Shown here one piece after another: positions 55,701 to 64,000 of a stretch of DNA of 64,000 nt (positions are counted from its first letter, which is position 1; each line of letters starts with the position of its first letter). The position numbers and the translations under genes were made by a program. This DNA is from Pleodorina starrii (Eukaryota; Chlorophyta; Chlorophyceae; Chlamydomonadales; Volvocaceae): contig BRXU01000013.1 of the NCBI GenBank assembly GCA_030267565.1, forward strand, positions 1,404,001 to 1,468,000, given 5' to 3'. Below the pieces are notes generated by a model. That model made no database searches. It was not told the DNA's origin and worked only from the letters and a program-made list of their open reading frames with translations.

Positions 55701-58270
55701 GCTGCCAATGGATCCGAGGTTTCAACGTGAAGACTTGAGACGGACTTATCGCACTCGGAGCCCAAAACACGGGCACCCAGCGGCTAGCCAGGCAGAGCCC
55801 CCACCTGTCACCAGCAGTAGGTTGGAGAGGATGGACCCAAGCAGGGAGGCCCGTACGACATCGTACAGTCCGTTGTACAGCGCCGCGATGGACAGAATGA
55901 TCTCCACGATGTTGCCGAATGTCGCCTGATCAGGACACGGCATGAAAGGAGCCCGATCAGGCTCAATCACGAGAAATGGCCTGACGAGGCAAGGATCAAG
56001 ACACACAAATCACATACGCCGTAACGCAACCAATGCCTATTTTGCGGGGTACCGTATGTCAGACTCCCCAAAAGAGAGCTTGTTTTGGGCGTGCCCGTTG
56101 TTGTTGTTGTTGTTGTTGCTGCTGTTGTTGTTGTTACTTGGGCGGCATTTTAGCGTTTGTGCGCACAGCCAAGAAAGTGGGCCGGCAGCAAGGTGCCGCA
56201 ATGCCCGCCAGGCACAGCGAGATGCAGTGCATCCAGGTCCGCAGATTGGGACATGGGGGCCTGAACCATCATCGGCACTGCCACCAATACTCCTTTTTTT
56301 CATATTAATCGCTTCCCCGGCATACTCTGTCGACCCTCACACAAAGCCACCATCACCAACACCGCCACCACCACCCTCATGACCAACACCAGCACCAGCA
56401 CCGGCACCGGCACCGGCACCAGCACCGGCACCGGCACCGGCAACAACACACACAAACACACACGCATGAGTTCCCACGCCCACAACCTCCCACTCCCACG
56501 CCGTGTGGCGCCTCACATTGATGAGTCCGCCGATGACGGAGCCGTACCGCAGCGCCAGGTCCTCCGTGACGTCCCCCAGCAGCAGCGCCAGCGGAACGAG
56601 CGCCACGAAGTTCTGAAAGGGTTTTAGGGTTTAGGGTTTTAGGGTGTGGCCGGCAGCGCGAGGTGTTCCCGGACTTCAGGGTGGAGGCAAATTTGAACCT
56701 GAAACGGAACCCGCGACGCGGCGACGAGGGGTGGGGCTGCGGAGGCGAGGCAGGGATGGGCCTCGCGAGGTGTTGGGGGGTGGAGGTGGAAGGGTTTCTA
56801 TAGACACTCCCTTATCTGCCGAAGAAATTGCTTTAAAATCAATGCATATAGCAGCAGATATATGCGTAATGTCTAATCATAATATAATCATTGAGAAAGT
56901 AATATGAGTTCAAAAAAAAATATGGGCCTGACTCCAGCAGAAATAGTTGCCTGTGGAGTTTATATTATGATAAAAGGACTACTGTTGTGCATTCTTTGAC
57001 AGAAGTCTTTGAAGCAATACGCCTTGATGACGATATGATTAAAGATGCATTGGATTTCGTGGGGGGGGCGCGTGTGGCGCGTGAGGGTATGTGGGGGCAA
57101 GGGGTGTACAGTCTCCTCAGTGCATTGAAATATATGTATAAGAGGGTCACGTAATTTTGTTGATTTAAAGGATTATGAGTTATTCCTTACCAACATTAAG
57201 GAGAAACGTAATAGTTCAAGGAAAGAAAGATTAGCTGAAGAATTGTCCTATTTACAAGAATTACCCCACAGAAAATGGAATGCACCAACAATTTTACCTG
57301 TACGGGTTAATCCCAGCAGTGTTGTTACTATTTTATCCATACCGTATTCTGTACCGAGTCGTCTAATAAGTTATAGTTTGAAAGCATATGTTTATGCTGA
57401 AGAAATAGAACTCTATTATGGTAACAAATGTTTACAGAAGATGCCTAGGGTTCATCAAGGTTATGGCATTGATTACAGGCATATTATTGATTCTCTTAGG
57501 CGGCCAGCTCTGGGGCATTGATGGATGGGCTCATCTGCGGTAGATTGCAAGGCCGCAACTGTGCCGAGAAGATCTTGCAACAATGGGGTAATAGCATGAG
57601 AAGGCAAGGGACAGCAGCGGATAGCAGAAGATAGCAGAGAACAGGAGGTTATACAAGAACATGGGGGAATGTCATGGAATGGCGGGGGATGGCGGAGGTG
57701 ACAAGAATGACGGGGTATGGCGGGGGATGACGAGGGTAGCAGGGGACAGGTGGGGTAGCGAGGGAAGCGGTTGAAAGCGGCCCTTCCAACTTACCAAGCA
57801 GAAGACATAAACTGCATTCCATTTCAGCGCCCCAGCTACAATGCCCAAAGGCACTGCCGCCAGTAGCAGGTTGATCCAGTTGCTGAGGAATCCCTTGAGC
57901 GCGTGCAGGTCGCTGACCCACCAGGGCTCCTTCGCGCGTTGGACGAGGCTCACGGCCTTGGCCCACCGGGGAGGCGCTCCAGACAGCAAAGCTTCCACAT
58001 CTGCAGGTGCAGCGCATATATGCAACACAACCGATTTGCAGGATTCGCAATAAGAGGTGCACGCGCACACGTACAGTAGCTATCCACGCACGCGAAACCT
58101 CCGGAACACGAAACGACAGAACTCCCAGTCATGATGGCGCAGCGTGCTTGTAAAACGATCGTATTACCTGTTCCTTGCTCCGCGAAGCGGCCGGACGACA
58201 CCTTTCGCCGCCACTGGTTTTTCGAGCGCACTAAGATGCGAGCCTTGTTCCAGACATCCATGTCAGTCAT
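52725..58270 (-). CDS. CAX: CAX-type vacuolar Ca2+(cation)/H+ exchanger
   Basis: Twelve exons in phase: 58270-58168, 58000-57795, 56612-56517, 55925-55805, 55515-55443, 55154-55011, 54722-54671, 54452-54280, 53835-53800 (36 nt), 53530-53423, 53145-53063 and 52888-52725, giving 452 residues, normal for CAX. CAX proteins use the vacuolar proton gradient to load Ca2+ and other cations. Both ion-binding alpha repeats are visible: [21 protein letters not shown] with [13 protein letters not shown], and [14 protein letters not shown] with [13 protein letters not shown]. The N terminus (MTDMDVWNK...[20 protein letters not shown]) precedes ~11 hydrophobic segments. The usual acidic loop between halves is here Gly/Asn/Glu-rich (exon 8). 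Intron 2 (57794-56613, 1.2 kb) contains bacterial gene fragments. Met 58270 is the first in frame. Confidence 0.95.
56098..56136. repeat. (TTG)n microsatellite in CAX intron 3
   Basis: About 13 trinucleotides, mostly TTG with one or two CTG units. A second microsatellite, CACCGG/CACCAG hexamers, lies at about 56386-56440 in the same intron. Confidence 0.9.
56622..56644 (+). repeat. Telomere-type TTTTAGGG repeats at a CAX intron acceptor
   Basis: TTTTAGGG, TTTAGGG and TTTTAGGG in a row. TTTTAGGG is the Chlamydomonas-type telomere unit. On the gene's minus strand the CCCTAAAA repeats end 7 bp before the acceptor CAG of exon 3, so they make up the 3' end of the intron. Confidence 0.85.
56803..56907 (+). 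pseudogene. hslV: Bacterial HslV C-terminal fragment
   Basis: 34 in-frame codons followed by TGA. The residues [18 protein letters not shown] and SNHNIIIE match the C-terminal end of HslV (ClpQ), the threonine peptidase of the bacterial HslVU protease, which ends in an IA(A)xICxxTNH pattern. Only the C-terminal fifth of HslV is present. Codons are strongly A/T-ending, unlike the host. It overlaps the next fragment by ATGA, as expected of an intact bacterial operon. It lies inside a CAX intron on the opposite strand and cannot be functional. Confidence 0.82.
56904..56948 (+). pseudogene. hslU: Bacterial HslU N-terminal fragment
   Basis: The frame begins ATG at 56904, inside the HslV stop, and reads [15 protein letters not shown], the N-terminal motif of HslU (ClpY), the ATPase partner of HslV, whose family start is M(G)LTPxxIV. 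Similarity ends at 56948, before the conserved DxxIxGQ segment, so the gene is cut after 15 codons. Confidence 0.75.
56951..57062 (+). other. Unidentified AT-rich open stretch, probably bacterial
   Basis: An open frame of about 37 codons (includes [20 protein letters not shown]) directly follows the HslU fragment in another frame. A/T-ending codons and acidic helix-like composition point to coding sequence from the same AT-rich source, but the family is not recognised. It ends in a G-run at 57060-57068, where host-like GC-rich DNA resumes. Confidence 0.45.
57150..57521 (+). pseudogene. istA: IS21-family transposase (IstA) C-terminal fragment
   Basis: About 123 codons open to a TGA at 57519. 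The sequence shows the IstA C-terminal region: [20 protein letters not shown], a Leu/Pro linker, the beta-rich block with [17 protein letters not shown], a YYGNK turn, and the hallmark [20 protein letters not shown]. The DDE catalytic part is absent, so it is a fragment of the ~500-residue transposase that works with the IstB ATPase. AT-rich codon use matches the HslVU fragments. It sits in the CAX intron on the opposite strand. Confidence 0.85.
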
Positions 58271-59778
58271 TCTTGGCAAGTAAAATACTATCAAGCTTTA
58301 AGGCAAGCGTCCATCGATTCACCGTCGCCGTGGTTGCGCACCGGTATGCCGCGATCAACTGCCCCGTTCAAACCGCCGTTGATGATTTCCGAAACAACGT
58401 GACGACGCGGCCTAGACTAGTTCACAACGCACGTGGTAGCGTATGCAAGTATCTAGCACGGAGTACGAACAAATTGTGAAGTGAGTCGAAATGTGCATCT
58501 AAATAAGGGCAATGGCGTCACCGTTCATCTCCCCGACTCCCGAACTCACCGCGCAGAGCCCCCTTTCTGTATTTTTCTTTCTGTAGGAAAATACATTGTC
58601 GAGAACCATTTACCTGTGTTGAATTCGAGCCGATTACAGGCCGACGTGCGGAATTCCGTGTCTGTTCCTGAGGTGGCTCGCCCCTCTACTCGCTCTTTTC
58701 CCTGGATTCCCCCATGTGCTGTCACACCCTTCCCTAATGCTGTAGATTCCCCTCCAGGCCTTCCTCGCGGTCTATCATGTGCCCCACTCTTAACGGCATT
58801 TCGCCCTGAGTCTCCGACAGTTACAGTCCTGGCCGCCTGGAGCATCCCCGATGGATGCGACCGGGTCCCAGAGCTTTGCAAGTTGAGGCTTAGGGGCGGC
58901 CTCGGCACCCCGCCCCTGCCCCCTTCCCGCACAGAAAAAGACCCTGCCCCGCCTCTGCCTGCCCATTCCCGGCTTAACAGCTGTTGCGGGACGTGCACGA
59001 CCGCATTTCCATACACACGCCCCCATCCCACCATGAGTTCATCTGCCAACCTAGCGAGCCGCCGAGCCGCCGATTACAACACAATCCAGCATCATGTAAA
59101 CTGGCCCCACATCCGCCGCGCGACCATCACACCAGGCGACGCAGCTCCAACACAGGCCGCCTCACGCACATCACATGACCCGCCCCACTGCGCGTTACCG
59201 CACCGCCTGCCCCACCGCTCCACACCACCACACGCCCGGGGAACCCCCCAGCCTGATGTGGGGCTGATGGCCGCACCCACGACCCACATCGAGACCGCGC
59301 CCCCACCGTACGTGCTCCGTCCTCATCCATCCCTCCTTTGCGCCGCGACGAGTCCCCGGAGCTGCACTCGCAGTGCACTGGCCGCTGCACGCAAGCCCTG
59401 CCGCCCCTGCTGCCCAGGGCCGCAGAGATGTACCTCACTCTGGAATGGGCCCGCGATCGCGTCCATTCTCCGCTCTCCCCGTCGATGGAGCATGAAGCCA
59501 GCCGCGGATGCATGCGGGGAGTAAGTGTCGAGCTGCGGCAGCTGCTGCCTGGCGGACCACCACGCCCCACCCGCCAGCGTCATACAAACGCAACGCAACG
59601 CCGTTTTCCTCTTACGGCCACCCAAGCCATCCACTCATCCATCCACCCATACGCATGCGCGCGTAAGCCCAAGCGGCTGTAGCAGCACTTGAGCGGCAGG
59701 GGCCCCTCAGACCCTCGCCAACGCGAAACGCCAAGCGAGACCCACGCAGCTCCCCCGGCCGCGCCCGCGCCCGGGCCC
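58271..59778. other. Intergenic, no gene recognised
   Basis: Upstream region of CAX and 3' flank of PBA1, both on the minus strand. A 347-codon plus-strand frame (58481-59524) starts at GTG and has no domain; its Pro/Arg/Thr-rich 3' half looks like composition only. The CAX promoter should lie in about 58270-58600. Confidence 0.4.
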
Positions 59779-61460
59779 TCACCCGATGACCATGCCGCCC
59801 TCCGCCGCTGCGGGCACGGGTGCTGGCGCGGCCCCGGGCAGCGGCAGCGCGACCGGGTCCCGGCCCGGGAAGGGCATGTCGTCGATGAACTGGGGCACCT
59901 GGTCTCCCTGCACGTAGGTGTGGTGCGCGCCGGTGCCGTCCAGCGTGATGAGGCGGATGACGCCGCCCGAGGAGGCGTCCCGCGTCATGGCCAGCGCCAC
60001 CGCCTCCTTGACCCACTGCTCCGCCTCCGCGCGGGTCATGTCCTCGCTGCAGGACAGTGCAGTACAAAAGCACGGCGGTACGGAAGGACGGCAAACCAGG
60101 CGCGGCAGCCGGCAGGCGTTAGGAAGGGTCGTGGGCGCACGTGGGGCGAGTGGAGAGGGAGGGCACTTAGCGACCGGGAGGTGTAGCGGGAGGAAAAGGG
60201 CGTGTCTTGTGTGGGGGGCGACGGAGCGGCGCACGAGCCGTGCGGCAGCGGGAATCGATCGCCATAGCCGTGAGACAGCGAGACGTGGCCGGGCCTCCCA
60301 TGCCGCCGTTCCGGCATATACCCCGCGACCGGGGCTGGTTGGTTTGCTCCGTGTCTACGCCTCCGCTCCGCCCGCAGCCACGAGCCTCCAGTCCCAGCCC
60401 CAGGTCCCATCGCTTTCTTGGCGCAGTTCTTGGCGCAGAGGTAAGCTAATAACCCACGCACTGTGCACACATTCCAAGCTCGTACCAAGCTCGTACCCTG
60501 CCCGGGCCTCACAACTCGAACCCAGCCCGTCATCCTCCCGTACGCAAAGCCCCATGCACGCACTCACGCAGTCATGCAATCCACCACTCACGCTGTCGTG
60601 CACTCAGTCGCTTACCGGAACTCGCTGTCGCAGTAGCCCCAGATGTAGGTGCTGCCCGAGCCGTCGATGGCCCACTTCTCCTTGGCAAGCGTGCCGCCGA
60701 TGGGCGCGCCGAACACCTGTCCTCCCCCGTGCTTGTCCCACCCCACCACCAGCATGGCCCCCACCAGGTGGTCCTTGTTGTTGTAGTTGATCTAGAAGGT
60801 GAAGTGCGAGGACGTGAAAGTGCGAGGGGGTGAAAGTGAGGCGTGATGGGGGTGTCGGGGGTTGTCTTGGAGGTGCAAGGAAAGAGGGCGCATGCTATCC
60901 AGCGCCAGAATATAATCTCAGGGTTAGGAAAGCCAAAGAGGGAGGAGGTGTATGCAAGTGGGCGGGAGGATGGTGAGGGCTGCCACCGCGCCCGGAAGCC
61001 AGTCCCCCACGGCGCTCCATGCTTGGAAGCTCGTACACAGGGTTTCCTGCCTTACCAGCCGAACAAGGTTCGCTGCCGCCTCCACGGTCGGCTCCTCCCC
61101 GGATTCAGCGATCATTTGGTCCAGATAGTGCTTGACTGCAGCCGGAAGGGGCAAACGCCGGGAGTGCGTCACCGTGGGCCCGTCCCAACGGCAGCTGCTG
61201 CCTCAAGGAGACTGCTGCCAGGTTCATTTCTCACCATTATCGCTGATAATTTGCGTGTCTGGGGCACTGCCGGAGCGGCAGAGGTAAATGAAGTCGGAAA
61301 GTGGCGCGATCTTGTTAGATGCGCGGTTCATAATATAGTTCCCAATGCTGACGCGACCGTCTGCACCCAAGACGACACCTCCTTTATATGTGCATGCTAC
61401 GATAGTGGTACCCGTTGAGGGTGCAGCCTCAGCGTGGCTGGCGCCCCGAGAAATGTCCAT
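59779..61460 (-). CDS. PBA1: 20S proteasome subunit beta-1
   Basis: Four exons in phase: 61460-61235, 61135-61056, 60791-60616 and 60046-59779, giving 249 residues. Beta-1 is the caspase-like, threonine-protease subunit of the 20S core. A short propeptide ([17 protein letters not shown]) precedes the catalytic N-terminal Thr of [19 protein letters not shown]; the Gly-Thr cleavage site and the catalytic Lys of the GADGRVS segment region are in place. Later blocks fit beta-1: [52 protein letters not shown] and [15 protein letters not shown]. The C terminus adds ~25 Ala/Pro/Gly residues ([13 protein letters not shown]) beyond the usual end. Met 61460 was chosen because it is the only in-frame ATG before the propeptide. 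Confidence 0.94.
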
Positions 61461-61669
61461 GGTTTCTTGTGCCCTGCTCAAACGTCAAATTGCAAAGTTG
61501 ATAGCAGTATATGGGCTGACTTGCTAATGACTTCGCCAAAGGAATAAAGTTTGGGGTGAAGGCTTGATACTATCAGTGAAATTCTAACCAACAGCCGTAT
61601 TGCATCGCGTTATACACTCCCCGGCACCCCAACTGCCTCATTGTCATCAAACTCCTTTATTTCTCACCA
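61461..61669. promoter_or_regulatory. 209-bp bidirectional upstream region
   Basis: Two opposed start codons (PBA1 at 61460, edge ORF at 61670) are separated by only 209 bp, so the promoters and leaders overlap or are very short. The stretch is AT-rich compared with both genes. Confidence 0.5.
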
Positions 61670-64000
61670 ATGTCCGGACATCTTCGCTGTCACAACTTCT
61701 ACAGCAGAGCCTTCGTCAACTCCCTTCCAGCTGCCGAATATCGGGCGCGCCTGCTGCGTCGATGCCTTCATTATCATGATCGCTTCATAACTGCTTATAA
61801 CTTTTCTACTTCGTGCACTGTCATCGCCCCGGCACATTCAGGAGTGCCTGATGACCCGGCCAATGTGCTCGACCTGTTGGAGTTTTTACAGCAGGATGCA
61901 GCCCCTTATGAGGTCAAACCGCCACCTTATGCAGCGACTCAGGGAGATCAGCGTCGCAAGCAGCCAAATCTTCGTGGCTCGACTACCGCCAACACCGCAA
62001 CCCGGCCGTCAAAAGCTGCCGCTGGAACCGCTGGGCTGAAACGGAGCCGTGAACGCAAAGCCCAGAGCAAGCAGCTTTCCACCAGCGGCCACACGGGCGC
62101 TGCTGCGGCGGCAGACGATCAAACCTCCAACAGCTCAACCAACTGCCTAACCACCGCCAGTGCAACCACGGCTGTGACCACAGGACCGCACGTGCCCGCA
62201 AAGTCACGGAGACAGAGTCCGGTTGCCGGTGATCCGCTGGACGTTTCACGAATTGGCGCGGCGGCAGCACCAAGTGGAAACGAATTCGCGGGTCTAGCGG
62301 CCACATCACTAACACCGCCGCAAAACCCAGTTCAGGCAGGCGAACATGTCGATGAAGGCCCGGTCGTCGTGGGAACTGTCTCGCCTATTGACCAACCGCG
62401 GGGGAGGCAGTCACCTGCCAACGCAGCGACGCAGCAAAGCCGGCCCCAACCCGCGCCAAGCTCGCTGCCCGTGGCTGCACGCGGTCCCCAAGCCGCCTCC
62501 GGCGCCCCGACATCGCCAACGACGCGGGGACTGGCAGGGCGAAATCAGCAGGCGGGACTGGACACCGCCGCATGGCCCGGGCACGCTCTTGCGCCCACCA
62601 CGGGGGAGCCCGCCACGGCCACCACGGCGATGACCCGTGGGTCGCTCAGACAGGGCGACAGCCCCTCAGCCAAACCAGACACCATCAGGCCAACGCGACA
62701 AACTACCAGCGGTGGCAGCAACAGCGGCAACAGCGGCAGCAGCAACAGCAGCAACAGCGGCAGCAGCAACAGCAGCAACAGCGGCAGCAGCAACAGCAGC
62801 AACGGCGGCGGAGAAGGTATGAATGGTCCCAGCGGCGGCGCAGTCGCCTTCCGCCCTTCAGGCAGTAGCGCTGATGCGCGAGCCGGCACGACGTCCAGCG
62901 GCAGTGGCAGACCCGACGGCAGCAGCAGCAGCAGAGGTGGCGTCGTCCTGCCTGCGGCAGCGGCTCCCAGCCTGGAAGGGGCCCGGCGCGCGGCGGTGAT
63001 GTGGCAGTGGAAGCAGCTCATGGAGCCCCGCCAGGGTCCGCAAGGGCCCCTAGCACCGGGCCCCAATCCCAGTCGCGTACCACCGGTCGCGGCCTCTGGT
63101 GTAGCGCCCGCACCAGCGCCGCCAGCTCCAGCTGCCGCGACCAACTCGGGCAGCGCGAACGTTGCCAGCGCCGCCACTGCTGCGGGCGCTCCTCCCACCA
63201 GCAGTCTGCAGTTTCCCAAACCCGTCTCTGCTGGTCCGCATCGTGTACTGCAAGTTCCGGGGCTGCGCGCACCGCCGCTGTCGCCGCCGGCGGTGCCGAA
63301 CGCAGCGACTGGAGAGCCGGCCGCGGGCCACGTTGCGGCGGCAGCGGTGATGGCGGCAGCGGCCCCGCCTGCAGCTCGCGTGCCGAAGGAGCTGCTGCCG
63401 TTGACGCTCCAGGGGCGGATCTCGCTGATGGAAGCAGCCATGACGGCGGCGGCGGCGGTAACGGAGGCAGCAGCAGCACGCCGGCCCTTGAAGGTTAGCG
63501 GCGGCGGTGGCGGCGCCACAGCTCAGGAGCGCGCCGAGCGGCCAGCTATAGCGGCGCGTAAGGCGGCGGCAGGTGTTGCACTGGCTGGCGCTGCCGCCAC
63601 GACGGCGCAAGGCATCTGTATCACTGGCGGCACCGCTGCCTCCCCAGCTGGCGGGGACAAGGCCGCGATGCCAGGTTCAGCGGCGGTGGCAGACGCAGGT
63701 CAGGGCACCGGCCCGGCACTGGCAGCGACGGCTGCCCAGGCACCAACAGCGGCGATGACAGCAGTATCAACAGCAGTAGCTACAACTAGCAGGCGCGAAC
63801 CAGTCGGTGTTGGAGCCGCTGCCTCGGGCAGTAGGAAACCGTCCCATGGGTCAGACGACTCTAAAACCACCACCGAAATCACAGCAGCGCCCGCCGATAC
63901 GCCGCAGGGTCCGATCCCGCCGCGCAATGACGCGAGGGCGCAGGGCGCTTCGACAGCGGCCGCGACTTCGCTGGTTCCGGAGCTGTCGGCGGCGCGGAAG
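61670..64000 (+). CDS. Large low-complexity protein of unknown function, cut by window edge
   Basis: An uninterrupted 777-codon frame from ATG 61670 to the last base; the stop codon is outside the window. The first ~90 residues look like a folded domain (LRCHNFYSRAFVNSLPAAEY, RARLLRRCLHYHDRFITAYN, then DPANVLDLLEFLQQDAAPYE). After that the protein is Ser/Thr/Ala/Pro-rich with basic patches (KRSRERKAQSK), a run of Ser-Asn-Ser-Gly units at about residues 345-380 (62700-62810), and short helical islands (MWQWKQLMEP, LQGRISLMEAAMTAA). It resembles disordered nuclear regulators, but no family was recognised. Codon use is normal for the host. It could contain introns that stay in frame. Confidence 0.65.
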   Translation, partial: MSGHLRCHNFYSRAFVNSLPAAEYRARLLRRCLHYHDRFITAYNFSTSCTVIAPAHSGVPDDPANVLDLLEFLQQDAAPYEVKPPPYAATQGDQRRKQPNLRGSTTANTATRPSKAAAGTAGLKRSRERKAQSKQLSTSGHTGAAAAADDQTSNSSTNCLTTASATTAVTTGPHVPAKSRRQSPVAGDPLDVSRIGAAAAPSGNEFAGLAATSLTPPQNPVQAGEHVDEGPVVVGTVSPIDQPRGRQSPANAATQQSRPQPAPSSLPVAARGPQAASGAPTSPTTRGLAGRNQQAGLDTAAWPGHALAPTTGEPATATTAMTRGSLRQGDSPSAKPDTIRPTRQTTSGGSNSGNSGSSNSSNSGSSNSSNSGSSNSSNGGGEGMNGPSGGAVAFRPSGSSADARAGTTSSGSGRPDGSSSSRGGVVLPAAAAPSLEGARRAAVMWQWKQLMEPRQGPQGPLAPGPNPSRVPPVAASGVAPAPAPPAPAAATNSGSANVASAATAAGAPPTSSLQFPKPVSAGPHRVLQVPGLRAPPLSPPAVPNAATGEPAAGHVAAAAVMAAAAPPAARVPKELLPLTLQGRISLMEAAMTAAAAVTEAAAARRPLKVSGGGGGATAQERAERPAIAARKAAAGVALAGAAATTAQGICITGGTAASPAGGDKAAMPGSAAVADAGQGTGPALAATAAQAPTAAMTAVSTAVATTSRREPVGVGAAASGSRKPSHGSDDSKTTTEITAAPADTPQGPIPPRNDARAQGASTAAATSLVPELSAARK
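62705..62812 (+). repeat. AGC/AAC/GGC trinucleotide repeat in coding sequence
   Basis: Units of about 27-30 bp built from GGC AGC AGC AAC AGC AGC AAC A are repeated three to four times, encoding Gly-Ser-Ser-Asn-Ser-Ser-Asn-Ser in the edge ORF. Length variation between strains is likely. Confidence 0.85.

Noticed and set aside
56803..57521. The AT-rich block as extra CAX exons
   Set aside because: Its open frames are on the opposite strand to CAX, encode bacterial proteins, and CAX exons 2 and 3 join in phase without it.
58481..59524. 347-codon plus-strand ORF upstream of CAX
   Set aside because: It starts at GTG, has no domain, and is Pro/Thr/Arg-rich in its second half. It looks like chance openness in C-rich DNA.

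Overview
The window is nuclear DNA of a GC-rich, intron-dense green alga of the Chlamydomonadales, probably volvocine. The evidence is the many short spliced exons with GT-AG borders and pyrimidine-rich acceptors, long Ala/Gly/Gln/Pro low-complexity inserts in otherwise conserved proteins, a TTTTAGGG telomere-type motif, and a plastid glutamine synthetase whose 380-residue layout and transit-peptide start follow Chlamydomonas GS2. No rRNA, tRNA, CRISPR array or intact virus was found.

The gene models below were rebuilt by checking reading-frame phase at each splice junction. In order: a PAAT-like protein (-), RNA polymerase subunit RPB11 (-), an M14B zinc carboxypeptidase (-), a long-chain prenyl diphosphate synthase (+), a predicted thylakoid-lumen FKBP (-), a ZIP metal transporter (+), a RAD18-type E3 ubiquitin ligase (+), mitoribosomal protein mS23 (-), a sphingoid-base kinase (+), two head-to-head glutamine synthetase genes (35.7-38.0 kb - and 41.6-43.7 kb +), TAF12 (-), a HEAT-repeat phosphatase regulatory subunit (+), a CAX cation/proton exchanger (-), proteasome subunit beta-1 (-), and a large low-complexity ORF that runs off the right edge. 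The genes are unrelated housekeeping functions, not a pathway. Several are divergent pairs with short shared upstream regions (mS23/kinase, TAF12/HEAT protein, PBA1/edge ORF).

The most unusual feature is in the second intron of the CAX gene (about 56.80-57.52 kb). It contains AT-rich sequence of bacterial origin: the C-terminal end of HslV, overlapping by ATGA the start of HslU, then an unidentified open stretch, then the C-terminal end of an IS21-family IstA transposase. A eukaryotic host gene is spliced across this debris. Rickettsiales endosymbionts are known from volvocine algae, so transfer from such a symbiont is a reasonable inference, not yet tested.

Other non-genic structure includes a 1.94-kb element with 20-bp perfect terminal inverted repeats between the two glutamine synthetase genes, with a 320-bp tandem duplication inside it. 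The 3' halves of those two genes, including an intron, are nearly identical, which suggests gene conversion. A 12-bp palindrome, GACCC(R)(Y)GGGTC, occurs at least eight times. There is also a GC-AG intron in mS23, and simple repeats sit directly at two intron acceptors.
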